Origin: Acanthornis magna
Taxonomy: Eukaryota; Chordata; Aves; Passeriformes; Acanthizidae
Assembly: GCA_036785705.1 (NCBI GenBank)
Contig: JAWUZG010001108.1
Coordinates: 1 to 64,000 of the forward strand
Direction: 5' to 3'
DNA: 64,000 nt
Shown: positions 21,101 to 27,640 of the stretch, one piece after another
Layout of the letters: every line of letters begins with the position of its first letter
How positions within the stretch are numbered: the first letter of the stretch is position 1
Notes under the pieces: model-generated
What the model was told of the DNA's origin: nothing
What the model saw: only the letters and a program-made list of their open reading frames with translations
The model's database searches: none
Translations under genes and position numbers: made by a program

Positions 21101-21601
21101 CTCTGGGCGTCCCTTGGGTGGATTTTGGGGTCACTTTTGGGGGAATTTAGGGCAATTCTGGGGTCTCTCTGGGGGTCCCTTGGGGTCATTCAGGGTGGGG
21201 TTTTGGGTCGCTTTTCGGGGGATTTGGGTAATTTTGGGGTCTCTTTATGGTCTCTAAGATTTTGGGTTCTCTCTGGGGGTCCCTTGGGGTCACTCAGGGC
21301 TGGTTTTAGGATCACTTTTCGGGGGATTTGGGTAATTTTGGGGTCTCTTTGGGGTCTCTGAGATTTTGGGGTCTCTGAGGATCCTTTGGCTCACCCAGGG
21401 CTGGTTTTAGGGTCACTTTTCGGGGAATTTGGGTAATTTTGGGGTCTCTTTGGGAGTTTTTGGGGTCTCCAAGATTTTGGGGGGTCTTCCCCTGACCCTC
21501 CCCTCCCCCCCCAGGCCCAAGGGGCGCCGCCCGCGGGGGGCGGGCCTGTGCCCCGCGGGAAAAAGCTGCTGCTCAAGGGCGAGTCGGGGGACTCGGACTG
21601 A
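95..21601 (+). CDS. TP53: TP53, tumour suppressor p53, 5'-partial gene, nine exons (human exons 3-11)
   Basis: p53 is a tetrameric, sequence-specific nuclear transcription factor of the DNA-damage response. The join is 95-140, 3188-3407, 7843-8030, 10052-10164, 13289-13398, 15723-15844, 17431-17510, 18889-18971 and 21515-21601. Every junction is GT-AG and the intron phases equal those of human TP53. In order it encodes the end of the transactivation region, a proline-rich linker, the complete DNA-binding domain, a KKR nuclear-localisation motif, the tetramerisation helix and the basic C-terminus ending GDSD. Zinc ligands are visible in RRCPHHERC and in MCNSSC; the DNA-contact arginines are in MNRRP and in [11 protein letters not shown]. 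Exons 4, 5 and 11 each need a one-base correction in a G-rich tract, otherwise the frame is lost. The start codon is left of the window. The gene is tail-to-tail with ATP1B2, as in mammals. Identification is certain; whether the frame breaks are real is not. Confidence 0.95.
155..840. repeat. TP53 intron 3 minisatellite, 20-22 bp AAATTGGGGAAATTCA unit
   Basis: Roughly 30 near-identical units of the type AAATTGGGGAAATTCAGCCC follow each other with one- or two-base indels. The array begins about 15 bp after the exon 3 donor. No coding exon is visible inside it. Confidence 0.9.
840..3155. repeat. TP53 intron 3 minisatellite, CCAAAATGGGATTT unit
   Basis: The array is built from CCCAAAATGGGATTTTCTCC-type units. 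From about 1,570 it takes a higher-order form in which GTGTCTCAAAGCCCCCGAAA recurs at irregular intervals (about 1,577, 1,650, 1,948, 2,309, 2,488, 2,787). It runs up to the exon 4 acceptor. The long open frames here are translations of the repeat. Confidence 0.9.
3188..3407 (+). CDS. TP53: TP53 exon 4 (proline-rich region and start of DNA-binding domain)
   Basis: The acceptor CCCCGCAG ends at 3187 and the donor GTGAGC starts at 3408. The exon starts in phase 0 with [13 protein letters not shown] and ends in phase 0 with the core-domain start [18 protein letters not shown] and then SVTCT, equal to human codon 125. The two ends lie in different frames: 220 nt is one more than a multiple of three. 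The switch must fall between about 3218 and 3262, in a GGGGTGGGGTT-type tract. The proline-rich part reads [18 protein letters not shown] one-base insertion or sequencing error is the simplest reading. Confidence 0.85.
3420..4550. repeat. TP53 intron 4 G-rich minisatellite, about 110-130 bp unit
   Basis: About ten units each carry GGAATTGGGGAGGGGTCTGC followed by ACTGGGGGAG and GGAAAGGAATTTGGGGG. The tract starts directly after the exon 4 donor. The + strand is extremely G-rich and has many potential G-quadruplex runs. Confidence 0.9.
6858..6928 (+). repeat. Extended partial copy of TP53 exon 5 inside intron 4
   Basis: About 70 bp match exon 5 from its first base through the CRLAK and CPV codons into GTGGGGGTTCC. 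It is preceded by CCCAG, so an acceptor is present. One G is missing relative to exon 5 (CTCCGTGCTG against CCCGGTGCTG), which puts a stop in frame within five codons. There is no donor at a homologous place. It is best read as a non-functional duplicate. Confidence 0.85.
7249..7321 (+). repeat. Second extended partial copy of TP53 exon 5 inside intron 4
   Basis: About 73 bp match exon 5 from TACTC through GTGGGGGTCC. Here TGCTGCTGG replaces TGCCGCCTGG, a change that loses the reading frame after LYC. The acceptor AG is retained and the homology stops at the same place as in the 6,858 copy, so both probably derive from one extended repeat unit. Confidence 0.85.
7843..8030 (+). CDS. TP53: TP53 exon 5 (DNA-binding domain, zinc ligands C and H)
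   Basis: The acceptor TTCCCAG ends at 7842 and the donor GTGAGA starts at 8031. It encodes [18 protein letters not shown], the loop [27 protein letters not shown] and [10 protein letters not shown], equal to human codons 126-186. RRCPHH holds the arginine equal to human R175 and the zinc ligands equal to C176 and H179. The exon should end in phase 1 (187 nt) but is 188 nt because 8019-8025 is a run of seven G. Three copies of this exon end downstream have six G, which would restore DG and the join to exon 6. Confidence 0.93.
8031..8930. repeat. TP53 intron 5 array with three copies of the exon 5 3' edge
   Basis: Monomers of the form GACCCCAAAAATGGGATTTG alternate with GAGGTGTCCCCACCACGAGC, the latter continuing through the CGAC or CAAC-GGTGAGAC donor. 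The exon-derived pieces lie at about 8194-8240, 8431-8476 and 8761-8806. Each keeps the donor. Confidence 0.92.
8935..10045. repeat. TP53 intron 5 minisatellite, GATTTTTGGGATTTTGGCTCT unit
   Basis: About 1.1 kb of 18-25 bp units (CTCTGATTTTTGGGATTTTG) run up to the exon 6 acceptor. The + strand is T/G-rich, so the usual polypyrimidine tract before exon 6 is diluted by purines. No gene is visible. Confidence 0.9.
10052..10164 (+). CDS. TP53: TP53 exon 6 (DNA-binding domain)
   Basis: The acceptor is CCCCAG ending at 10051 and the donor GTGACC starts at 10165. It encodes the last two bases of a glycine codon, then [19 protein letters not shown] and [18 protein letters not shown], equal to human codons 187-224. 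It is intact at 113 nt and ends in phase 0. The donor GAG|GTGACC is weaker than consensus and is duplicated four times in the following intron. Confidence 0.95.
10165..11960. repeat. TP53 intron 6 array with four copies of the exon 6 3' edge
   Basis: The background monomer is CCCCAAAAACCCCAAAAA with CCCACAGAGATCCCCAAAAT blocks. Copies of the last 35-40 bases of exon 6 with the GAGGTGACC donor occur at about 10291-10336, 10643-10686, 10978-11018 and 11464-11508. Internal higher-order duplication is visible; for example the block at 10,320-10,470 recurs near 10,670-10,820. Confidence 0.92.
12000..13245. repeat. TP53 intron 6 minisatellite, GGGATGGATTTGGGATTTTTT unit
   Basis: About 1.2 kb of T/G-rich units interrupted near 12,650-12,700 by a copy of the exon 7 acceptor region. 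No other feature is seen. Confidence 0.9.
12648..12698 (+). repeat. Copy of the exon 7 acceptor region inside intron 6
   Basis: TCCCTCTCTCTAACGAGGTT, a T/C tract and CCCAGGTGGCT match 13,254-13,296, the true polypyrimidine tract and start of exon 7. Beyond GTGGCT the sequence leaves the exon and returns to the GGGATGGATTT monomer, so it is a decoy acceptor without a coding body. Confidence 0.85.
13289..13398 (+). CDS. TP53: TP53 exon 7 (DNA-binding domain, second zinc pair, DNA-contact arginine)
   Basis: The acceptor CTCCCAG ends at 13288 and the donor GTGAGC starts at 13399. It encodes [12 protein letters not shown] then [19 protein letters not shown] and TLEGPG, human codons 225-261. The cysteines of MCNSSC equal zinc ligands C238 and C242, and MNRRP holds the equivalents of R248 and R249. 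It is intact and ends in phase 2. Confidence 0.96.
13399..14335. repeat. TP53 intron 7 array, seven copies of the exon 7 3' edge
   Basis: Monomers of AAAATTCACCCCAAAAACCC alternate with copies of GGAATCCTCACCCTCGAGGG followed by GCCGGGGTGAGCC, i.e. the end of exon 7 plus its donor. Copies lie near 13519-13550, 13602-13634, 13706-13738, 13851-13884, 13933-13966, 14021-14057 and 14166-14200. Confidence 0.92.
14336..15722. repeat. TP53 intron 7 array, about 180 bp unit, seven copies of the exon 8 5' edge
   Basis: Units consist of TGGATTTTTGGGGTCCCTGG monomers plus CCCTGAGTCCTCCGTGCCGC continuing into CAGGGGGCAGAGCCTGGGCC and GGCGCTGTTTCGAGGTTC. The second part is the true exon 8 acceptor and its first 33 bases. 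Splice AGs occur at the same offset in each unit. Confidence 0.93.
14442..15729 (+). promoter_or_regulatory. Eight CTCF-like motifs in one orientation, about 180 bp apart
   Basis: CCGCCAGGGGGCAG or a one-base variant lies at 14442, 14622, 14802 (CCACCAGGGGGCAG), 14988, 15145, 15352 (CCGCCAGAGGGCAG), 15539 and 15716. It agrees with the well-known CTCF core (CCASYAGRKGGCAS type) at almost every position. The last copy overlaps the true exon 8 acceptor. Binding is inference. Confidence 0.6.
15723..15844 (+). CDS. TP53: TP53 exon 8 (DNA-contact helix)
   Basis: The acceptor is GCCGCCAG ending at 15722 and the donor GTGAGG starts at 15845. It encodes [20 protein letters not shown] then [20 protein letters not shown], human codons 261-307. 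[11 protein letters not shown] contains the equivalents of R273, R280 and R282. It is intact at 122 nt. The acceptor is unusual because no long pyrimidine tract precedes it and seven near-identical acceptors stand upstream. Chicken p53 also has an [16 protein letters not shown] end. Confidence 0.95.
15845..17330. repeat. TP53 intron 8 GC-box array built on the exon 8 3' edge
   Basis: Units of 25-60 bp contain GGGGCGGGGCCAAGAGAGGT and GAGGGCGGGGCTTGGG. The first is the last 20 bases around the exon 8 donor (GGGGCCAAGAG|GTGAGG). Dozens of GGGCGGGG SP/KLF-type boxes result. About 15922 and a few other places also read CCACCAGGGGGCGGGG. Confidence 0.92.
17431..17510 (+). CDS. TP53: TP53 exon 9 (nuclear localisation motif, start of tetramer strand)
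   Basis: The acceptor CCCCCAG ends at 17430 and the donor GTGGGC starts at 17511. With one base from exon 8 it reads [20 protein letters not shown] then NEIFYLQ, human codons 307-331. SSKKR is the nuclear-localisation core. It is intact and ends in phase 0. Confidence 0.94.
17511..18750. repeat. TP53 intron 9 minisatellite, GGAATTTGGGGGTCCCAG unit
   Basis: Up to about 17,930 the unit is GTGGAATTTGGGGGTCCCAG. After that it drifts to GATTTTGGGGTCCCAGGAAA and similar forms. It starts immediately after the exon 9 donor. 18,750-18,888 is GC-rich single-copy sequence ending in the exon 10 acceptor. Confidence 0.9.
18889..18971 (+). CDS. TP53: TP53 exon 10 (tetramerisation helix)
   Basis: The acceptor CCCCCAG ends at 18888 and the donor GTGAGT starts at 18972. 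It encodes [20 protein letters not shown] then [24 protein letters not shown] aligns with the human tetramerisation segment, keeping the arginine equal to R337 while isoleucine replaces the L344 equivalent. It is intact and ends in phase 2. Confidence 0.95.
18975..20500. repeat. TP53 intron 10 G-rich minisatellite, GGGGGGCTGGGGGTCTTTTT unit
   Basis: Units GGGGGGCTGGGGGTCATTTT and relatives follow the exon 10 donor, with higher-order duplication: the stretch near 19,610-19,720 recurs near 19,935-20,080. Many G runs on one strand suggest G-quadruplex formation. Confidence 0.9.
20500..21480. repeat. TP53 intron 10 second minisatellite, TTTTGGGGTCTCCAAGATTT unit
   Basis: Units of about 100-150 bp combine GGGTCACTTTTGGGGAAATT, TTTTGGGGTCTCCAAGATTT and GGGGGTCCCTTGGGTGGATT. 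The array ends just before the exon 11 polypyrimidine tract. Confidence 0.9.
21515..21601 (+). CDS. TP53: TP53 exon 11 (basic C-terminus and stop)
   Basis: The acceptor CCCCCCCAG ends at 21514. Exon 10 leaves two bases and this exon opens PPKGRRPRG. The expected end [19 protein letters not shown] with TGA at 21599-21601 is in a different frame. One extra base in the G run at 21535-21540 (seven instead of six) would join them. [14 protein letters not shown] aligns with the human p53 C-terminus HKKLMFKTEGPDSD. Confidence 0.88.
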   Translation, partial: AQGAPPAGGGPVPRGKKLLLKGESGDSD

Positions 21602-22040
21602 CCACGCCCCCTCGCCCGGAGGCCACGCCCCCTCACCTGGAAGCTCCTCCCCCTCACCTGCAAGCCCCCACCCCCACATCTGACCCCACCCACCACTCAT
21701 TCCCTCTTCCCATTGGCCTAATTTGCATAGCCACGCCCACTCAGTGCTTAGCAGCCACGCCCACTCAGTGCTTAGCCCCCACTCAACCCCTTAGCCACGC
21801 CCCGTTCCTTTTAGCCACGCCCCCTTCCTTTAGCCACGCCCCAGCCACGGCGATTTCCCGCCATTTTTAGCCACGCCCCTCACTTTTTAAACCACGCCCG
21901 CATGGATTAACCACGCCCCTCGAGGAAACCACGCCCCCAATGCATGGAAATCATCCCTGGCCACGCCCCCCGCGCGCTTGGCCACGCCCCCCGCGGGTTT
22001 TTAAAGCTTTTTTGTACAATAAAGGAACTTTTTGTACTGT
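21602..22040 (+). other. TP53: TP53 3' untranslated region with CCACGCCC array
   Basis: Between the stop and the polyA signal, CCACGCCC or a close form occurs about 13 times (for example 21602, 21732, 21794, 21873, 21911, 21961, 21982). The same word dominates the region upstream of ATP1B2 at 54,210-55,300. In mRNA this would be a C-rich 3'UTR. Confidence 0.8.
22018..22023 (+). terminator. TP53: TP53 polyadenylation signal AATAAA
   Basis: A canonical AATAAA lies 417 bp after the stop codon, followed by a T/G-rich stretch (TTTTTGTACTGT) suitable as the downstream element. Confidence 0.85.
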
Positions 22041-23500
22041 CCCAGTTTGGGACTGGGAGCCCAGTTTGGGATACTGGGAGACCAGTTTGGGTACTGGGAG
22101 CCAATTCGGGTAACTGGGAGCCCAGTTTGGGGTACTGGGAGCTCAGTTTCGGATACTGGGAGCCCAGTTTGGGGTACTGGGAGCTCAGTTTGGGATACTG
22201 GGAGCCCAGTTTGGGGCACTGGGAGCCCAGTTTGGGATACTGGGAGCCCAGTTTGGGGCACTGGGAGCCAATTTGGGCTAACTGGGAGCCCAGTTTGGGG
22301 TACTGGGAGCCCAGTCTGGATATTGGGAGCCCAGTTTGGGATACTGGGAGTCCAGTTTGGGATACTGGGAGCCCAGTTTGGGATATTGGGAGCCCAGTTT
22401 GGGGTACTGGGAGCCCAGTTTGGGATACTGGGAGCCCAGTTTGGGGTACTGGGAGCCCAGTTTGGGATACTGGGAGCCCAGTTTGGGGTACTGGGAGCCC
22501 AGTTTGGGATATTGGGAGCCCAGTTTGGGGCACTGGGAGCCCAGTTTGGGGCACTGGGAGCCCAGTTTGGGGCACTGGGAGCCCAGTTTGGGTAACTGGG
22601 AGCCCAGTTTGGGGTACTGGGAGCCCAGTTTGGGCTAACTGGGAGCCCAGTTTGGGGTACTGGGAGCCCAGTTTGGGGCACTGGGAGCCCAGTTTGGGGC
22701 ACTGGGAGCCCAGTTTGGGTAACTGGGAGCCCAGTTTGGGCTAACTGGGAGCCCAGTTTGGGGTACTGGGAGCCCAGTTTGGGATATTGGGAGCCCAGTT
22801 TGGGGCACTGGGAGCCCAGTTTGGGTAACTGGGAGCCCAGTTTGGGGTACTGGGAGCCCAGTTTGGGCTAACTGGGAGCCCAGTTTGGGGTACTGGGAGC
22901 CCAGTTTGGGATATTGGGAGCCCAGTTTGGGGCACTGGGAGCCCAGTTTGGTACTGGGAGCCCAGTTGGGGATACTGGGAGCCCAGTTTGGGTAACTGGG
23001 AGGGAAGGCCAGTCCCAGTTTGGGGCACTGGGAGGGCACAGCCATGGACTGTCCCACTTTGCCCTAACGGGGGGGGGGCTGAAATCCAGTCTGTCCCAGT
23101 TTGGGCTAACTGGGAGCCCAGTTTGGGGTAATTGGGAGCCCAGTTTGGGTAACTGGGAAGGAAGGCCAGTCCCAGTCTGGGGGGGAAACTGGGAGCCCAG
23201 TTTGGGGTAACTGGGAAGGAAGGCAGGTCCCAGTTCGGCCTAACTGGGAAGGAAAACAGGTCCCAGTTTGGGACACTGGGAGCCCAGTTTGGTTAACTGG
23301 GAAGGAAGGTCAATCCCAGTTTGGGTACTGGGAGCCCAGTTTGGGCTAACTGGAGCCCAGTTTGGGTAACTGGGAGGACACAGTCCCGGACTGTCCCACT
23401 TTGCCCTAACGCGGGGGGAGCTGAAATCCAGTCTGTCCCAGTTTGGGATACTGGGAGCCTAGTTTGGCATACTGGGAGCCCAGTTTGAGCTAACTGGTGC
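22040..23500. repeat. Intergenic minisatellite, 21-22 bp CCCAGTTTGGGGTACTGGGAG
   Basis: About 60 units with alternating GATACTGGGAG, GGCACTGGGAG and TAACTGGGAG variants begin immediately at the presumed TP53 cleavage site. Half-units CCCAGT and ACTGGG are mutual reverse complements, so every unit is an imperfect palindrome. Confidence 0.93.
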
Positions 23501-23870
23501 CGCGGGGGGTCGGGGGGTGTCTAACTGGTCCCATTTGGGGTTCCCGACTGGGAGGGGGAGGGGTTAAGGAGTGGGCGTGGCCTCCCCTCCCCCCCCGGCC
23601 CCGCTCCTGCCAAGGCTCCGCTGGAAAATTCCTCCGTCCCCTTCACTTGACCTTGGAGCACGGGGGGGCCCGGGGGGTCGGGGGGGCTGGAATTTGGGGG
23701 GGGGGGGTCTGGGATAAAGGAGGGACTCCCCAGAATTTGGGGATCCCCAAAAAGGAGCGAATTCTCCCCAAAAAAAGCCCCGAATTGCGGGGGGGGGGAT
23801 GGGCGGGGGGGGCACCATCTGGCTCGGATTAAAGGGGGGGGGGGATCAGGAGGGATTTGCCCCCCCCCGG
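23500..23870. other. GC-rich non-repetitive stretch
   Basis: No gene is visible. It contains TGACCTTGG at 23648-23656 (CCAAGGTCA on the - strand, the NR5A/ERR-type half-site) and several G runs. Confidence 0.5.
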
Positions 23871-26800
23871 GAGATGTGGGTCAGGAGGGGGAGGGGAGGG
23901 GTGGCTGGGGGGTAATTAACGGGGTAATTAAGGGAGGAGTGATGTGGGAGGGTAATTAATGAGGGGGGGGTTAATTGGGGGGGTAATTAATGAGGGGGGG
24001 TTAATTTTGGGGGGGTATGGGGGAAATTGCAGGTGGGAAATTCCACGGGGGGGGGGGAATTATCTATTGGGGGTTTATTAATTAAAGGTTAATTAATCGG
24101 GAGGTATTAATTCCGGAAGGGGTTAAGGGGGGTAATTAATGAAGGGGGGTTAATTGGGGGGGGTAATTAATGAGGGGGGGGTTAATTTGGGGGGGGTAAT
24201 TATTGAGGGGGGGTTAATTTTGGGGGGGTATGGGGGAAATTGCAGGTGGGAAATTCCACGGGGGGGGGGATGTCTATTGGGGGTTTATTAGTTAAAGGTT
24301 AATTAATCGGGAGGTATTAATTCCGGGGGGGGCTAAGGGGGTAATTAATGAAGGGGGGTTAATTGGGGGGGGTAATTAATGAGGGGGGGCTAATTTGGGT
24401 GGGGTAATTAATGAGGGGGGGTTAATTTTGGGGGGTATGGGGGAATTGCAGGTGGGAAATTCCGCGGGGGGGGGGGAATATCTATTGGGGGTTTATTAGT
24501 TAAAGGTTAATTAATCGGGAGGTATTAATTCCGGAAGGGGTTAGGGGGGTAATTAATGAAGGGGGGTTAATTGGGGGGGGGGTAATTAATGAGGGGGGGT
24601 TAATTTTGGGGGGGTATGGGGGAAATTGCAGGTGGGAAATTCCACGGGGGGGGGGGGAATTATCTATTGGGGGTTTATTAATTAAAGGTTAATTAATCGG
24701 GAGGTATTAATTCCGGAAGGGGTTAAGGGGGGGTAATTAATGAAGGGGGGTTAATTGGGGGGGGTAATTAATGAGGGGGGGTTAATTTGGGGGGGGTAAT
24801 TATTGAGGGGGGGTTAATTTTGGGGGGGTATGGGGGAAATTGCAGGTGGGAAATTCCACGGGGGGGGGATGTCTATTGGGGGTTTATTAGTTAAAGGTTA
24901 ATTAATTGGGAGGTATTAATTCCGGAAGGGGTTAAGGGGGGGGTAATTAATGAGGGGGGGGTTAATTGGGGTGGGGTATGGGGGGAATTCCAGGTGGGAA
25001 ATTCCGCGGGGGGGGGGGAAATATCTATTGGGGGTTTATTAATTAAAGGTTAATTAATTGGGAGGTATTAATTCCGGGGGGGGGCTGGGGGGGTAATTAA
25101 TGAGGGGGGGTTAATTGGGGGGGTAATTAATGAGGGGAGGTTAATTTGGGGTTGGTTATGGGGGAATTACAGGTGGGAAATTCCCGGGGGGGATGTCTAT
25201 TGGGGGTTTATTAATTAAAGGTTAATTAATCGGGAGGTATTAATTCCGGGGGGGGGAGTAATTACAGGTTAATTAATCGGGAGGTATTAATTCCGGGGGG
25301 GGAATAATTAAAGGTTAATTAATCGGGAGGTATTAATTCAGGGGATAATTAAGGTTTTAATTAATGGAAGGATAATTTGGGGTGTCTACGTGGGAGTAAT
25401 TCCGCGGGGGGGAATATCTATTGGGGGTTTATTAATTAAAGGTTAATTAATCGGGAGGTATTAATTCCGGGGGGGGGGAATAATTAAAGGTTAATTAATC
25501 GGGAGGTATTAATTCCGGGAGGTAGTTAAAGGTTTAATTAATGGAAGGATAATTTGGGGTGTCTCCGTGGGGGTAATTCCGGGGGGGGGGCGGATTGGGG
25601 TGTTCGTTAATTAAAGAGTTAACTGGAGTTGTTAATTGAAGGGTCTTTATTAGGGGATGTTAATTAGAGGGGTCGCTATTAGGGATTATTAATTGAGAAG
25701 CTGTTAATTACAGGGGTCTCTCTTATGTTATATGGGAGGGGTTAATTGGGGTGTCTATTAGTGGCCATTAATAATTAATTAATTAATTGGCGGCTGGTAA
25801 TTAGAGGGATCAGTGTTAGGAACTATTAATTGGGGGCCAAGGGAGGAATATCCATTAGCAGCCATTAATTAGAGGCTGTTAATTACAAGGATGTCTATTA
25901 CAGGTCTCTATTAATGACTATTAATTGGGGAGGTTGGTAATTGGGGTTTCTATTAGGAGCCATTAATTAGGAGCTGCTAATTAGAGGGATCTCTATTAGG
26001 CTCTATTAATTGGGGAGTTTCAATTAACGGGGGGTTCTATTAGTGCCCGTTAATTAGAGGCTGTTAATTAGAGAAATCTGTATTAGGGTTTATTAATTAG
26101 GGGCCTATTGGGGATCTCTATTAGCAGTAATTAATTAGGGGCTGGTAATTAGAGGGGTGTCTATTTAGAATTATTTATTAGGGGCTGTTAATTGGGAAGT
26201 GTTAATTAAGGGCTATTAATTGGGGGGCTCTATTGGATCTTAATGGAGCATTAATGGGGGTGTTAATTAGGCGCTGTTAATTAATAGGGTTATTAATTAA
26301 TTGGTGCATTGGGAGCACGAATTAGCAACCGTTTTAATTTGGACATTAATTGGGGGCTCCTAATTAGGGGGTTCATTAGGGAGGGGGAATTTGGGGTGTT
26401 AATTAGGGGGAGTCTTAATTAGAAGGGGTTCGCTAAGTGAGAGGATTTGGGGTGTTAATTAGGGGGCTCATTAGGGAGAGAGATTTTTTGGGGTGTTAAT
26501 TAGGGGATTTCATTAGGGAGGGGATTTGGGGAGTTAATTAAGGGGTTCATTAAGAAGGGAGATATTTTTTGGGTGTTAATTGGGGGGGCTCATTAGGAAG
26601 GGGGATTTTTTGGGGTGTTAATTAGGGGAGTTAATTAGGGAGAGGGATTTGGGGTGTTAATTAAGGGGGTTGATTAGCAAATGGGTTTTTTTTTTTGTGT
26701 TAATTAAGGGGCTTCATTGGGGAGAGGGATTGGGGTTGTTAATTGGGGGTTCATTAGGGAGGGGGACTTGGGTTATTAATTAAGGGAGTTCATTAAGAAG

Positions 26801-27330
26801 GGAGATTTTTTGGGTGTTAATTGGGGGGGTTCATTAGGAGCGGGGATTTTTTGGGGTGTTAATTAGGGGGGATCATTAATAAAGAGGGATTTTTGGGGTG
26901 TTAATTAGGGATCTGTTAATGGGGGGTGCTAATTAAGGGGGATTAATTAGGGAGGGGGATTTGGGGTGTTAATTGGGGGTTCATTAGTAAAGGGGGACTT
27001 TCTGGGGTGCTAATTAAGGATCTGTTAATGGAGGAGGGGTTAATTAAGGGGGTTCATTAGTAAGAGGGGACTTTTTGGGGTGCTAATTAAGGATCTGTTA
27101 ATGGGCTGTTAATTAAGGGGGTTCATTAGTAAAGAGGAATCTTTGGGGTGTTAATTAAGGATCTGTTAATGGGGGGTGTTAATTGGGGGGGGTCATTAGT
27201 AAAGAGGAATTTTTGGGATGCGAATTAAGGATCTGTTAATGGGCTGTTAATTAAGGGGGTTCATTAGTAAAGAGGGATTTTTTGGGGTGTTAATTAGGGA
27301 TCTGTTAATGGGGGAGGGGTTAATTAAGGG
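23870..27330. repeat. TTAATTAA / GGTAATTAATGAGGGG array with about 200 bp higher-order units
   Basis: From 23,900 to 25,600 higher-order units of about 180-230 bp contain GGTATGGGGGAAATTGCAGG, TCTATTGGGGGTTTATTAAT, AAAGGTTAATTAATCGGGAG and GTATTAATTCCGG. From 25,600 to 27,330 the units become degenerate (GGTGTTAATTAGGGGGTTCA). Well over 100 TAATTA or TTAAT words, the core of homeodomain sites, are present. Confidence 0.92.
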
Positions 27331-27354
27331 GCATTAATTAGGCCCAGTCCATCG

Positions 27355-27640
27355 GGGGAAGGTCAGAGCCATTTGGGGCAAATTGGAGCTATTTTGGGGT
27401 CTCCCCTCCTCCCCAATGACGTCACGGCCGTGGCCCCGCCCCCTGGCCTGAATGGGGGTCCCCCTGCCAAGGGGGGGAGGGGACCCCGTGGCTGGGCACG
27501 GGGCCCTGGCAGGGCTGCCCTAATGAGCTCGTCAGGCTCATTAAGCGCCCCACCCCCCCCGTGGCCTAATTACCACCCCCGGGAGAAGCTGAGGCCTCCG
27601 CGCTGCCCCCGGGGGGGGCAGGAGCCCCAAAAATATCCAA
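27355..27640. promoter_or_regulatory. Single-copy island with CRE and inverted repeat, candidate conserved element
   Basis: About 285 bp of non-tandem sequence stand between two long arrays. It holds a perfect CRE TGACGTCA at 27417-27424, GCCCCGCCCC at about 27435, the inverted repeat TAATGAGC (27521-27528) / GCTCATTA (27536-27543) with a 7-base spacer, and CCTAATTACC near 27565. No open frame resembles a known protein. Function is inference. Confidence 0.45.
27521..27543. repeat. Perfect 8-bp inverted repeat TAATGAGC-N7-GCTCATTA
   Basis: The arms at 27521-27528 and 27536-27543 are exact reverse complements. The TAAT ends face outward, as in paired homeodomain sites. Confidence 0.7.
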
